A stretch of 64,000 nucleotides of DNA from the NCBI GenBank assembly GCA_016271365.2, contig CM028129.1, forward strand, positions 1,007,203,501-1,007,267,500, in the 5' to 3' direction. The notes under the pieces are model-generated. The model saw nothing but the letters and a program-made list of their open reading frames with translations, had not been told where the DNA came from and made no database searches. Below are positions 1 to 10,162 of the stretch, one piece after another. The stretch's first letter is position 1. Each line of letters starts with the position of its first letter. A program made the translations under genes and the position numbers. This stretch comes from Neoceratodus forsteri (Eukaryota > Chordata > Ceratodontiformes > Ceratodontidae).

Positions 1-244
1 TAGTAGGTTGAACAAGTATTTGGAGATAAAGGAGAGAGAGAGTGGATGAGGCACCAATGGGAAAGGGGAGGCTCCAGGGATAACATAAGAGAACAGGGGT
101 GGGTCCCAAAGGGAGAATTAGAGGCAAAGTGACATAAGGCGTGGAAGAGGGAGTTAAGTCTAGCAAGTGAGGTGGTGGGTGCGGTGCCATAAACTATATC
201 AGCATAGTCAAAATAGGGGTTATCATTTTAGTCAGAAGTTCCCA

Positions 245-796
245 TCAAACAGGGAGAGAGTCCCTGTTATGGTAAAGGATGCTGAGCTTAAGGTGAAGTT
301 GTGAGGCTATGTAGTCGATATGGTTTGAGAAGTTAAGTAGTGGGTCCAAGCAGATGCCTAGACACCTGTAGGATGAGACTTCTGTAAGTGGAGTGCCATC
401 CAGAGAAGTGATGGACAGGGCTAGGAGAGCTGTGGCTAATCTTTGAGATGTTCCAAAAGTCACAGAGACAGTCTTTGATGTGTTTAATTTGAGTTGTTTA
501 GTTTGGAACAAAGACTGAACAGAGTGGAAATTCTGTTGTAGGATGGATTGGATCATGGTAGGGTTGGGGCCGGAGGTGAATAGGATGGTGTCATTCACAT
601 ACTTATGGATGAGGGAGTTGGAGCAGACAGACAGGAGGTTGTTTATGAAGTTGGAGAAAAGGACGGGGCCAAGTATAGAGCCTTGGGGGATGCCCGCTAA
701 GATTGGGTGGGAGGGGAAGAGGAGTTTGTGATCTTTACCAATTGATATCTGCTTGTGAGGTAAACCACTGTATGGCAGGAAGGGCAAGCCCTGCAT
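245..796 (-). pseudogene. LINE reverse transcriptase, catalytic and C-terminal part
   Basis: 183 codons are open. IPQGSILGPVLF (near residue 36) and YVNDTILF (near residue 65) are the RT B and C boxes; the second should be YADDTILF, so one Ala is replaced but the Asp pair is reduced to ND. LKLNTSKTVSVTFG and YRCLGICLDPLLNFSNHI follow, as in L2/CR1 RTs. Inferred inactive. Confidence 0.8.
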
Positions 797-808
797 CCTC
801 GAGTGTGT

Positions 809-1730
809 TTAGGAATAATGGGTGGGAAACAGAGTCGAAGGCCTTTGCCAGGTCAATGAAGACTGCAGCAGTGAGGTGGCCTTTGTCAGCAGCAGACTGG
901 ATGTGACTGGTAACACAGAGAAGGGATGATATGGTGGAGTGGTGTTTTCTGAAACCGGACCAGTAGGGGAGAGGAAATTTGTGGAGGTGAGGAAATCAGT
1001 CAGTCTGGATTGTACTAGGCATTCCTGCAGCTTAGATAAGGCAGGGAGGAGGGAGATAGGTTGGTAGTTGTCAGTTATTGAGGGATCGCCACCCTTGGGG
1101 ATAAGGAGGACACAGGCCAATTTCCAGGCTTTGGGGACTGTGCCTGAGGAGAAGGATAGGTTCATTAAGAAGGTGAGAGGGAGAGTAATGGTGGGAGCTA
1201 ATAGGCATAGTAAACTGGGATGTATGCCATCTGAACTAGACTTAGATGGATTGAGGGAGAGGAGGGCATCCAGTACCTCGTTAGTAGAAGCTGGAGCGAG
1301 TAGGAAGTTTTTGCAGCGCAAGTTTTTTGTGGGGGTTTTAAATGCAGGTGGGGAGGGCATGGAATGGTCAGGGACCATACAAGTAGTGAAAAAAGTGTTG
1401 TGTGTATCTACAACTTGGACAGGGTCAGTTACAGTGATGTCATTGTGCTTGAGAGTGAGGGTGCTGGTTTGGGGTGGTGGGTTGATGATGGAATGGACTA
1501 CGTTCCAGAAGGAGGAGGTGTGCGCTGTGCTGAGATGGTCCTTAAAATAGTCAGCCTTAGCTCGCCTAATGGCCTTGGTGCAAGCATTTCTTGCGGTGTT
1601 GTAGGCTTGTCTAGCGTGTGGGGTTAGGTTATGTAAGCTTTGAAAGTGGACCAGGCCTTGTTCTGGGTTTTACATAGGGCAATTATAGGGGCTGTGATCC
1701 AGAGGTGGTGGCATTTCCTAACCCTAGCTT
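809..1730 (-). pseudogene. LINE ORF2 linker and RT N-terminal half
   Basis: From about 1730 to 1378 the minus strand reads a basic linker (YNTARNACTKAIRRAKADYF), then the open piece 809-1378. It carries the RT entry motifs: LNPSKSSSDGIHPSLL (usual ..GPDGI..), KAWKLACVLLIPKGGDP and NYQPISLLPALSKL, where the family has NYRPISLL. The FTKAFDTV-type catalytic block expected near 810-860 is frame-shifted. The protein would copy the LINE RNA at the nicked target; this copy is broken. Confidence 0.75.
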
Positions 1731-1732
1731 TC

Positions 1733-2722
1733 TTAGCCCGGGGCATGGTGGTCCCAGACACTTGTGAAAATGCTTATGAACTGGGATAGGGCAGTGTTTA
1801 CATCTAATGCAGAGTAAACAGGTGTCCAGTTTGTGTTATGTAAGTCTGAGAGAAGGGAGTTTGTGTTGAGTGAGCTTAGGGGGAGTATTTTGATATATTT
1901 TGGTGTGGACTTTGGCAGTTGGATTTTCCTAATGCAGTACATGATACATTGATCACTTAGGGTAGGGTCTAGGACTCCAGCAGTGAAAATTCTGTGGGGC
2001 TGGGAAGAGAGAACCCAGTCAATAAGGGAGTGATTTGAGGAACAAGTGTTGTAAAGGGTGGGTTCAATAATTAGCTGGGTGAGGCTTAAGGATTCAATTT
2101 TGGAGGTGGTGGACTTTGAGGAGGGGGAGAGCCAGTCTAGGTTGTAGTTCTCCAAGAGTAGTAATTCACCTGAGTTTGCTAATGGCAGAAGAGCGGAGAT
2201 GCACTCAACGACTGCATCTTGTCCAAGATGAGGGGAGGCATAGACCACCCCAATGAAGGTGGGGAGAGTAGCGTGACGGGAGAACTTGGCTAGGATCAGC
2301 TCATGTGATCCGAGGCGGGATTCGTTTTTCAAAATTGAACATGAGAGTGGTTGCTTTATGAGCATAGTGACTCCACCTCCTCTCTTTCTGCGGTCTTGCC
2401 GGATGATTGAGTAGCCAGGGAGAGTGAGGGAAGAGTCAGGGGTTTTGGCGGATAGCCAGGTTTCAAAGAGGCATAGGATGTCAGGAGAGTTCTGTATTAG
2501 CCAACAGTTTAAAAGGTTCATTTTAGGTAGGAGACTCCTAATGTTGATATGCATGACTTTTAGTCCTTTGATGGAGAATGGCACTTGCTTATGCATTGGG
2601 GGGAGCCCGGGTTCCATTCTATGTCTCCAGCAATGAGCAAGATGAGCAGGAACACAGAGAAGGTGGCCGGGAGTGTGTGCCCCTTTGTAGTGTTGAGAGA
2701 GCAGGGTTTGCATCTGGAGCAT
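1733..2722 (-). pseudogene. LINE endonuclease domain (ORF2 N-terminal part)
   Basis: 329 codons are open. An APE endonuclease signature is visible: HINIRSLLPKM near residue 57, an ETWL motif (LFETWL, usual SETWL), NYNLDW where the family has DFNLDW, and SDQC where SDH is expected. Loss of the catalytic DFN aspartate and of the SDH histidine means the nuclease is probably inactive. The first ~50 residues have no endonuclease features and may be 5' UTR read in frame. It would nick target DNA for target-primed reverse transcription. Continues into the RT pieces downstream on the same strand. Confidence 0.8.
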
Positions 2723-2744
2723 TGTATAAGAGTAATGCAGTAGG

Positions 2745-3260
2745 TTATTTAATGGGTTTCCTGTGTTTTATCACTTCTCTAAAAAATCTTGCTGCCCTAA
2801 TTGCCTGATTCTTTTCCACAGGATGCAATAGCATGTATAGCCCACCTTCCAGCTTATTTGCATATGGTTGAAGAAGTTTCTCTAAGTGGAGTTTTCTCCA
2901 TTTGGTACAAAGTGGACAGATAAGTACTATATGTTGTAGCATTCAAGATGTCCTTTATTGTATGGTCAGAAAGTATCTGGGGGAGTTACTCCTGTTCTTT
3001 TGAATCTTGATTCTCGCCAGTTTGTTGGAAGGAGTTCTGACCTAGCCACTGTTTGAAGTCTTCTCTGTGTAGGAAGTATGGCGAGTGATAATATGTTTCC
3101 AAATTATAGTGTTTTTTGTTCATTGCATACCATTGTGCTAGTTTTAGTTTTTCATCAAAGTTATGTTATCTTGAATAGATTTTTGAAACAAACTCTATTT
3201 AAATTTTTCCTGATAAGACTGAGAAATTATAATTTTGTTCGGACGGAGGTGCCAGAGTCT
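2745..3260 (-). pseudogene. C-terminal segment of the second LINE's ORF2
   Basis: The minus strand reads LQHIVLICPLCTKW, then a leucine-rich basic tail ending HRKPIK. LINE ORF2 proteins often end in a similar 'tLqHlLl.CPlyt..R' block. Placed 3' of the RT at 4.9-5.7 kb on the same strand, it fits the missing C terminus of that element. Moderate confidence. Confidence 0.5.
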
Positions 3261-3269
3261 TCATGATTA

Positions 3270-4440
3270 ATCATACATAGAGTATTTATGAGATGTTGGG
3301 TCCAGGGGGTAGTCAGTCCCTGTTGAAACCAAAGTTTTTTTTTCTGAGATAGCCCATGTAGACAGCAGTGCTACTTTGCTATTAATAATTACTGGTGTAA
3401 AGTTTTATCAATGGGAATACTCAGTTGATATTCCCCATAATCACCAGTCAGTTGTTATGACTTTCACGCTCATACAGCAGTTCAGCACGAGTGTTCCAGC
3501 ACACATCACAATAAACAATAAGGGAATGCTTCTGCAGTACCTGCCAGATGTCGAAGAAAACCAGCAGCCTTCAACTTCAGGCTGTATGTTCCCCAACCCG
3601 AATAGTGCCCAAGGGACTGCAAAGGAAATCTCCACTACTAGAAGCTCTCTTCAAACAATCTTTGGCCCAAATTGTGTGATCAACCAGGGAATGTCTATCA
3701 ACATTTATCATGCAGCTCCCAAAGAAAGTGACCAGAATAAATGAAGATGTCCAGTAATCGAGTCAGATTCCAATTAGAGGTGAGTTGGCAGTGAGATAAG
3801 AATGTATAATTTGTAATTCATTGCCTCCCTGTGTGCCAAAGGCATAATAAAAGAACTAATTTAACTCCTTCCTACTAAGCTCCCTATGTGTCAATTAGGC
3901 AATTTTAACACTATCCCTTAACTCATTTCAGGCACTGCATCAGGTGAACCTCTGTAACCATGGCCACAAACTGTCGTGCAGCAACTGAAAGTGAGCACAT
4001 GGAGATATGAAGCTGACATAGAGGACTCACAGCAAGTGATTTTTTTATAAACATAGTAAAGTTATTAAAAATTTTATTTTTCTCCCCGAATACTCACAAT
4101 GATGTTCCAGTACAGCATAGCATACAAGAGAAAATGTCTACTTCAGTGTTTTTTTTCTTTTTCTTATTAAAATAGCCAGTGTATGTTACTATCTTATGTG
4201 GTTCTTGTAAGGTAAGGCTGCTCCTATTTTTTTCTGCTTGTGCTTATAAGCTTGTGTGTTTAGTTGGATAAATAAAAAAGAAAGCTTATTTAAATTCCCA
4301 AACTGTGGTGTTGTGCAACATAATTTTGTTGAATAGTTTGTGTATAGAAATGCAACTCTCGGGCTGGAAAAAAATGTACCCCAGTAATTATAAAAACTAA
4401 GACATGGATGTGTACATTATGAAAATTCAATGCAAATCCT
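3270..4440. other. Unassigned AT-rich block with one 122-codon ORF
   Basis: Sits inside the second LINE between its C terminus and RT. A plus-strand ORF (3,376-3,744) has a composition more like a normal protein than a random frame (see separate entry). It is followed by AT-rich DNA containing AATAAA-like signals (4,271-4,280). No TSD or terminal repeat was found to delimit the block. It could be a retroposed sequence or a DNA element; neither is proven. Confidence 0.4.
3376..3744 (+). CDS. Unidentified 122-aa ORF
   Basis: Not recognised. It has an even amino-acid mix, a polar region with QQPSTSG near residue 62, and ends KESDQNK. There is no signal peptide or membrane segment. The frame is open upstream of the Met only briefly, so it could be an exon or a truncated retroposed coding piece. 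It lies within a decayed LINE, which argues against a working gene. Confidence 0.25.
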   Translation: MLLIITGVKFYQWEYSVDIPHNHQSVVMTFTLIQQFSTSVPAHITINNKGMLLQYLPDVEENQQPSTSGCMFPNPNSAQGTAKEISTTRSSLQTIFGPNCVINQGMSINIYHAAPKESDQNK

Positions 4441-4441
4441 C

Positions 4442-4513
4442 AGTGAGAGATGCATTGTTAAAACCCTCGAGCTTCACTCTTGGAGTTTAATGAGGCATCC
4501 CTCACCTCGAGTG
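4442..4513. repeat. Small imperfect hairpin
   Basis: GTGAGAGATGC at the left and GCATCCCTCAC at the right are inverted with one mismatch, separated by about 50 bases that also pair partly (TTAAA / TTTAA). It may be the edge of a miniature element or just LINE sequence. Confidence 0.35.
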
Positions 4514-4929
4514 TGCATTAAATGTTCATAATGTTCACCTCCCTATGCATTATCCTCTATTTCTGAGCCAGTAAGATATTAGTCTAAGGGAAGCCATTGA
4601 CTTAATGGAAATCCTCCCCAGTTCTACTCATACTGCACAATTAGGGATCGAGCTTGGGACCTTTAGTAAAGCTTTATAGTATCCGTTATATGGGGTATCA
4701 ATATCATCTGTCGCCTGGTATCCCCTGACTTCAGCACCATAAAGGCTAATGGGGTTTAGTTTCATTTCTGCTGCATGTAGGGCTGGGTGACAGTCCAGCC
4801 TCCATGAGCAGAGTTGAATTTTAATAGACCTCTGGCATTCAGTTTTACTTTTTTAATCTGATTGTTAATATGGTATGACCAGTTTCCAGTATAATGAAAA
4901 AGTATGCCTAAATAAGTGTATTGTTTGAC

Positions 4930-5661
4930 TTATTCAATTTTTTCATTGTATAAATAGCAGGAGTATTGTTTTCTTGTCCCGAAGACTAACAATTTTGTTT
5001 TGGATAAATTTATCTTGAGTTTTAAACTAGTACCTAAGCTTTCCACCTTATCCAGTTTTCTTTGCAACCCAGTTTTGGTTTGTGATATAAGAACAAAGTA
5101 TGCTAGCAATGGGCATTCCCTGCCTTTGAGTTTTGGTAAGTGGAATTTGGGATTGTAACAGAGGTTTATGATTTGATTAATGTACAGAGTAAATAAACAC
5201 AGGACCAGAAGGCATCCCTGTTTGACCCCCAAATTAGTTATTATATAAAGTGACAAGTTCCCCATGTTATCATATCTTATGTTTGTTTTATTATTACTGT
5301 ACAGTTGTATAATTGGGATAAGTAGAGAATGATCAATTTCATAATTCAGCAAGGTCTTCCAGGGGAGTAATCAATCAACAGTATCGAATGCACTGGAGAA
5401 ATCTATAAATAGGACAAATAATTTACTAGCCCTGACTTTTAAATACTTCTACAGCATATGGTGCAAAACAAAGCTATGGTCAATTATTGAACAGTTCTTT
5501 CTAAACCTTGCTTGCAATGGGGAAAGAATATTATTGTTTTCTACCCATATTGATAATCTGTTCAGAATGATGCAAGTGAAAATCTTGGAAATGGAGTCTA
5601 GTAGACTGATTGGGTGATAGTTATGAGGGTTAGTGCAGGCTCCTTTTGTTGATCGAAACAT
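4930..5661 (-). pseudogene. Reverse transcriptase of the second LINE
   Basis: Two open pieces (5,449-5,661 and 4,930-5,352) joined by a short out-of-frame stretch. Reading down the minus strand: NPHNYHPISLLDSISKI, LSPLQARFRKN, FSSAFDTVD (about 5,377-5,405), LGVKQGCLLVLCLF, LLAYFVLISQT in place of LLYADDAVLISQT, and KINLSKTKLLVFG. The YADD box has lost its aspartates, so catalysis is gone. Further RT-thumb-like sequence (YLGILFHYTGNW) continues to about 4,850. Confidence 0.75.
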
Positions 5662-6132
5662 TGCTTTTACGCTTCGGAATCTGGAGGCGTATCTGTTTTC
5701 AGGAATTTGTTAAACAAATTGGTTAGTACCAGTACCCATATGTTTGAATGGGCCTTAAAAATTTCATTTGGAACTCCATCTGGGCCTGGTTCTTTTCTCA
5801 TGGGGCAGTTTAATACAGCCTCATCAACCTCCCAAAATGTGACCTGGAGGGATGTTGATGATCTTTCGAGGTTCTCAATCTCTCACCAACTCAGATCACT
5901 TAAATGATCCTTAAGGAGAAGTTATTTGAAATATGTAACCCAGGTTTCCTGTGGGTTAAGTGTTAATATATCTTGGGAATAGGAAACTGTTCAGTTGGTA
6001 TCCAGTTTCTAAAACTGGACTCCATCTCCTGAGTTCAGAATCTCTAACATTTTGTCCCAACATGCCTCTTGGAAAATCCTCCTTTCTCCCTGCAGAAAAT
6101 GCATGTATTGCTTTCTTGTGTTGTTCAGAATC

Positions 6133-6579
6133 TCAGAATTCTTTCTGGAAGGGTTCTTTTTTGGGCCATCCTACAAGATTTTTTAATTTCTTCTTAGCCT
6201 GTCGGCAATTTTTATTTAACCATGTTAGATCTTTAGTAGATAGTACTTTTGTATTCTTGTATACAAATTTCTTAATTTCTAAAAATATTTTGTTCAATTT
6301 TATGTAAGCATCCTGGGAAGAATCCTGTTTCAGTATCTGTGAAAAGCAGTTGAGGATATCCTCTCTGAAAATTACCCCTGAAAGATCATCAATTTTCCTC
6401 AATTGGATATATTTTCTATTATTATTCAACTCAAGTCCAGGCACGTGCATGTCTGGAATAGAGATGAGATCATTTACAGAATGTTTTAAAGTTATTATGA
6501 GGGGAGCATGGTCACCTTCTGTACTCATCTTAATACTGATTTTATCAAATATGTCAATCTTTCCTGGGGTAGATATCAT
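6133..6579 (-). pseudogene. Linker between endonuclease and RT of the second LINE
   Basis: 148 codons are open. EGDHAPLIITL carries the GDHAP endonuclease end-motif (usual SDHAPL), followed by a charged linker (NKNCRQAKKKLKNL) typical of the segment before the RT. It follows the 6,635-7,240 endonuclease piece after a frame break. Confidence 0.65.
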
Positions 6580-6634
6580 CTAATCTATTACACTCCTACC
6601 TTGTGGACCAAAATATGTAGGTTGCCCTTGTAAG

Positions 6635-7240
6635 TCACCAGTTCCTCTCATTTAATACTAATAAGATGGAATTTGAAATAATCCGAATAAGCCTTTTAAC
6701 ACTATTAGTTTCTATTAGATCAGTAGCCTTTCTGGGGGAAAGGTTGGCTAGCTGGGGCATGTCAGAAAAACTATCTACGTTATCGTGTAAGTCTATCCTG
6801 GCATTGAAGTCCCCTGTTAATGTCAAGTGTGCACCAGGATGCACCTTCATACTTTCCCTTATGTTTTTATATAAACTGTCCCAGTGTGCCTCCTGATAAT
6901 ATTGTGTATCTCTAGGGGGATATACACAGTTCCTACTAGCAGTAGGCACAAAGAGTAGGCTTTTATGAGAGCAAAAATCATATTGCCATCTTTGTAAAAT
7001 GTTTCAATAAACGTTATATTTGGAGCGATTCTGATGTGCAGTGCAAGTCCCCCTGGTGCTCTTCTGTGTCTCTTTCCTTTTAAGTCGGGGCATAAACTAG
7101 CTGATAAACATTTATATTAATATCACCTATTGCCCAAATTTCCTGAAAACAAAGAGGATCATGTTGTTTGACAAAACTGAGCCACTCATGATCGGCTATT
7201 TTAATGTGCATCCCTGACATGTTCCAGGATAATATGGTAA
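6635..7240 (-). pseudogene. Endonuclease of the second LINE
   Basis: The minus strand from about 7,240 reads LSWNMSGMHIKIADHEWL and then HDPLCFQEIWA (the QE/ET metal-binding block), with breaks. A 104-codon open piece at 6,635-6,949 contains LTLTGDFNARIDLHD, an intact GDFNA catalytic motif. Known role: the APE nuclease that nicks the target. Stops between the pieces make it non-functional. Confidence 0.75.
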
Positions 7241-7399
7241 GGGAATTGTCACTGGGACTAGCAGTATTGTTGGTTGAGACCTCTGTGGTTGTGCAATCAA
7301 GTCAATGTTGCCCTATAGATGGAATCATGTACATTGTGCCATTTCCAATATTGATTGATGCTTTCTGCATCTGATCTCAGTCAGTTAAATGAATCCCCA

Positions 7400-7892
7400 A
7401 GCCATCCAAAAGAGGGTCTTTCTCTATTACTGCTTGTAATAGTTGTTCCTACTTTATATAAATATTAATCTGAGTTTATTCTGGTACATTATTTACTTTG
7501 TGGACTGTTTCTATTGACCAATATTCCACCGGTCTACCCACTGTATTGTGTATCAGAAAACTTAGCTGTTTTTAATTTTCTGTGTTTTTCCTTTTCAGGA
7601 AGTTCAATGCCAAAGACTGAAATTATTTTTTCTTTTGAGGTTTCTTTAGATTTATTAAAATCCCATTTAAGTTTTGTGATAATGTATTTTATCTATTCCC
7701 GCTTATCTATTTGTGTACTTGTAAAATCATTCTGTGAGAAAAACAGAACTGTGCTCCATTTGATCAGGCTGGGATTTCAAGGCCAAGTCTCTGAAGGGTG
7801 AGCATTTTAGCCCACATTTTACTAGCGCAATCCATTCCTTTTACTAATACTTAGACCAGTTTGTCGGGGTCATTATGGTCTCTAAAGACCTT
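7400..7892 (-). pseudogene. ORF1 remainder, 3' side of the MITE
   Basis: AT-rich minus-strand sequence in several frames shows lysine-rich runs (FNKSKETSKEKII) consistent with ORF1 of the second LINE continuing after the MITE at 7,893. No full frame survives. Assigned by position between ORF1 and endonuclease. Confidence 0.4.
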
Positions 7893-7974
7893 GGCCCGGA
7901 TATTCAAACTGCGCCATTCAAAGCGCCAAGTCCTTGCGCTCACGCAAAATAGATGCGCAGGGGTGTGTCCGTGT

Positions 7975-8018
7975 GATATTCAAAGGAGTTGCGCTATTGA
8001 GCAACTCCTTTGAATATC
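7975..8018. repeat. Perfect 18-bp-arm hairpin inside the MITE
   Basis: GATATTCAAAGGAGTTGC (7,975-7,992), an 8-base loop, then its exact complement (8,001-8,018). The arms repeat the GATATTCAAA of the terminal repeat, so this may be a relic of an internal end. Confidence 0.9.
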
Positions 8019-8340
8019 GCTTCAGCCATACTGTGCATGGCGCAGTGGAACTGCATAGCGCAAGTTGACAGAGTGGAGCAGTCAACTTGCGGTGGCGCGA
8101 AGTACCGACTAGCCATGCGCCAAATCCACAATATTCAAGGTGACATGCAAATGGGGCCATAATACATGCAAGGCGCAGGGGCCATTTGCATGTCATTATA
8201 GCTCCATTTGCATTCCATTAGCATGTAGGTGCGCCGATCCCGAGGACTTGCGCCTGGTGCCCTGCCAGGCAGCAGCCGTCGGGACCGACGCTACCCTGCA
8301 GCTCCAATCTGGCAATGTGGCTCCCCACCTCCTCCGTACA

Positions 8341-8507
8341 TCTCCCTGGTGGTCAGTGGACAAAATGCCCGATCGCTGCCAGCGATCAAGCCATATGAGA
8401 TATGGGGGTTCTGTATTCTTTCTGCCTGCGTCGGGCACATGGGATGAGGGGGTTCCTGTATACTTTCTGCCAGCGATCGGGCATTGGTCCACTGGACCAC
8501 CAGGGAT
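8341..8507. repeat. Long inverted repeat nested in the MITE
   Basis: Arms at 8,341-8,377 and 8,471-8,507 run TCCCTGGTGGTC...CGATCGCTG and its complement with few mismatches. The pair may be a second miniature element inserted in the first. Confidence 0.8.
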
Positions 8508-8914
8508 GTGAATGGGAGGGGCACATTGATGCCTGCGATCGGGCTGGGGAGCACAGGGACTGGGTTGGGGGCCAGCCACAGGTGGCAGCTGCTGTGTTGT
8601 GCCCTGCAATGCAGCAGCTCACCTGTGGGTGGCCCTCAACTTAAGCCTTTTTTTTTTGGCTCAAAGTTGTGCAGGCACAGGTTGGGGGTTGCGCCTGCAC
8701 AACTCTGCACAGCCCGACTGAATATCGGGCTGTGCAGTTTATGCATGGTTCCTCCCCCTCCTGTTGAGCATGCATTCATTTGCATTGCGCTGTTGCTCAG
8801 CCTGTTTTCCGTGGCGCAACTGCCTCCTGCTGAATATCGCAGAATGGAGCAAGTTTGGACTTGAGCATGCACAACCCTGTTGCGCACGGCGCAACCCTTT
8901 TGAATATCCGGGCC

Positions 8915-9650
8915 TTTAAGTATTGCCTCCCCCTCATCACTTAGACCTAGCTCAGCTTTTACCAAATAAATAATGAAATCTAAGAGTGAGTCTTCATTTT
9001 CATTTTGTTTTACATAAATGCCCCAGACCCTTAAAATGGCCTCTTCTCCCTTAACATGCATACTGTTTTTTGGAAAACACTGCTCAGCTATACTTCTATT
9101 TATACTGCTATTTCTCTGGTTTAATTCAGTCTGCTGTTTGATGTCAATATGGTCTAGTTTTGGATCCTCAGTGTGATTTATAATGGTATCATTGTGTCCC
9201 TCTGTCAAGGATGTATTCTCTGTATTTCTCTTTTTCTTTCTTCTTACCTCCTGAAAGGGTTCAGAGTCCATCAGCTCACTTTTTCCATTGCTGATCCCTT
9301 CTTTAGCATCTATAAACTCCTTCTGCTTTCCTTTCTCATTACTCTGCTCCTGATTTGCTCTTTCCTTTTCTTCAGCATTGAATCTAGCTGGTCGGGGGGC
9401 CAATACCTTATCTTCTAATTTCTCTTGTTCCTTCCTGCCCCTCTTTTTCCTCCATTTAGTGGACTCCTTACTCCAATAATTTTCACTATTTACTCTGGGC
9501 CAGTTCTTATTGTTATACTTTTTCTTTGTTCCCTTTATAGGTTTGCTTTCTGGTGCTATTTTATTATGTCCTTGATCTATGCCCTCTGTAAGTACAATAC
9601 TTGAGAAGTCAGGGTGCAATTTATTGAGTGCTTCCTCTATGAGGGCTACT
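8915..9650 (-). pseudogene. ORF1-like basic protein of the second LINE, cut by a MITE
   Basis: An open frame runs from 9,619 to the MITE edge. It is very rich in K, E, R, N and Q (TKWRKKRGRKEQEKLED; FQEVRRKKKRN), with no cysteine knuckles seen, and ends in RVWGIYVKQNENEDSLLDFI before the insertion. The frame seems to continue to 8,636, but those last ~90 codons are MITE sequence. Known: LINE ORF1 proteins are RNA-binding chaperones. Position 5' of the endonuclease supports that role; there is no family match from memory. Confidence 0.55.
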
Positions 9651-10162
9651 GAGTGACTCAGTGACTGAACCAGCGAGCGTGGCTTTCACAGTCACCACAT
9701 GACCCTTTTCATAATGCTCACTGTTCAAGTAACTTCTGCTTTAAAAAAACCAAAAACATGTAAAACCAATGCAGTAAAAATACATTCTTCCTACCACCTA
9801 TCTACCTCCTTTCCTCTCTTTTCAGACATCCTCACAGCAGTGTAAATGGGTGGGTGGCAGCAGTGGTGATAGAGTGGGAGCTCCCGACAGTGGTAGCTAG
9901 GTTATCACCCCACTTTTAAAATCACCCCATACAGTTTTTAAACACAATACAAAGCTGCACTAGGAGAATCCCAACAAGAACACAGCACAGGGGATGGGGG
10001 CCATATGGAAACAAACAAAACCACATGGGAGACTGGCAAGCAGATACAGAACAGAGCTCCACCTAGAGGATAAACCCTAAACAGCAAAAAGGAACTTCTT
10101 TTTAAATAAATATACTCCCAAACACAAAAATCAAGTTAAAAAACTGATTTAGAAAATATTTA
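9651..10162. other. Unassigned spacer
   Basis: AT-rich with A-runs (9,742-9,780). It may include the 5' UTR of the second LINE. Nothing coding is seen. The last four bases, TTTA (10,159-10,162), are the target duplication of the LTR element. Confidence 0.5.

Larger units (their letters stand above)
1..2740 (-). mobile_element. L2/CR1-like LINE, 3' end beyond the window
   Basis: Seen: on the minus strand an APE-type endonuclease, a linker and a reverse transcriptase follow one another from 2722 down to about 245, in separate open pieces. Sequence from 245 to 1 has the same layout as the LINE tail at 29,800-30,100 (a shared stretch about a cat.a.acta.gt.a.aatagtcaaaat pattern), so the two belong to one family. 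The 3' terminus lies left of the window. Known: endonuclease plus RT in this order is typical of the L2/CR1 group of non-LTR retrotransposons. The clade call rests on remembered motif style and is moderate; the LINE identity is firm. Confidence 0.85.
7893..8914. mobile_element. Non-autonomous DNA transposon (MITE), Harbinger-like ends
   Basis: Both ends carry a perfect 16-bp terminal inverted repeat, GGCCCGGATATTCAAA, and the inner bases also pair around GCGCC. Flanks are CTT left and TTT right, so a 3-bp TSD is possible but imperfect. The interior is GC-rich, unlike the AT-rich LINE around it, and has no transposase. It contains four separate palindromes (7,975-8,018; 8,141-8,195; 8,341-8,507; 8,705-8,737). 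ORFs here are reflections of the palindromes. The superfamily (PIF/Harbinger) is inferred from the GGCC ends. Confidence 0.8.
2742..9650 (-). mobile_element. Second non-LTR LINE, decayed, with two interruptions
   Basis: Minus-strand order from right to left: a charged ORF1 (8,915-9,650), ORF1 remainder (about 7,400-7,890), endonuclease (6,635-7,240), linker (6,133-6,579), RT (about 4,470-5,661) and a C-terminal Cys/His-type segment (2,742-3,260). It is interrupted by a MITE at 7,893-8,914 and by unassigned DNA at about 3,270-4,440. Every coding part has stops and frameshifts, so this is an old copy. RT blocks such as FSSAFDTVD and LGVKQGCLL show it is not the family of 1-2,740. The clade was not assigned; Jockey-superfamily is a guess. 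Confidence 0.75.

Noticed and set aside
1068..1627. Plus-strand ORFs in the first LINE
   Set aside because: Mirror frames of the minus-strand endonuclease-RT sequence.
8196..8622. Overlapping ORFs on both strands
   Set aside because: They lie in the palindromic MITE; open frames there reflect GC-rich inverted sequence and show no domain.
8636..8914. C-terminal ~90 codons of the 8,636-9,619 ORF
   Set aside because: These bases are MITE, past its inverted repeat at 8,914; not part of the LINE protein.
7890..8917. Perfect 3-bp Harbinger TSD around the MITE
   Set aside because: Flanks are CTT and TTT; not identical and not the TWA usual for the family, so no TSD is claimed.
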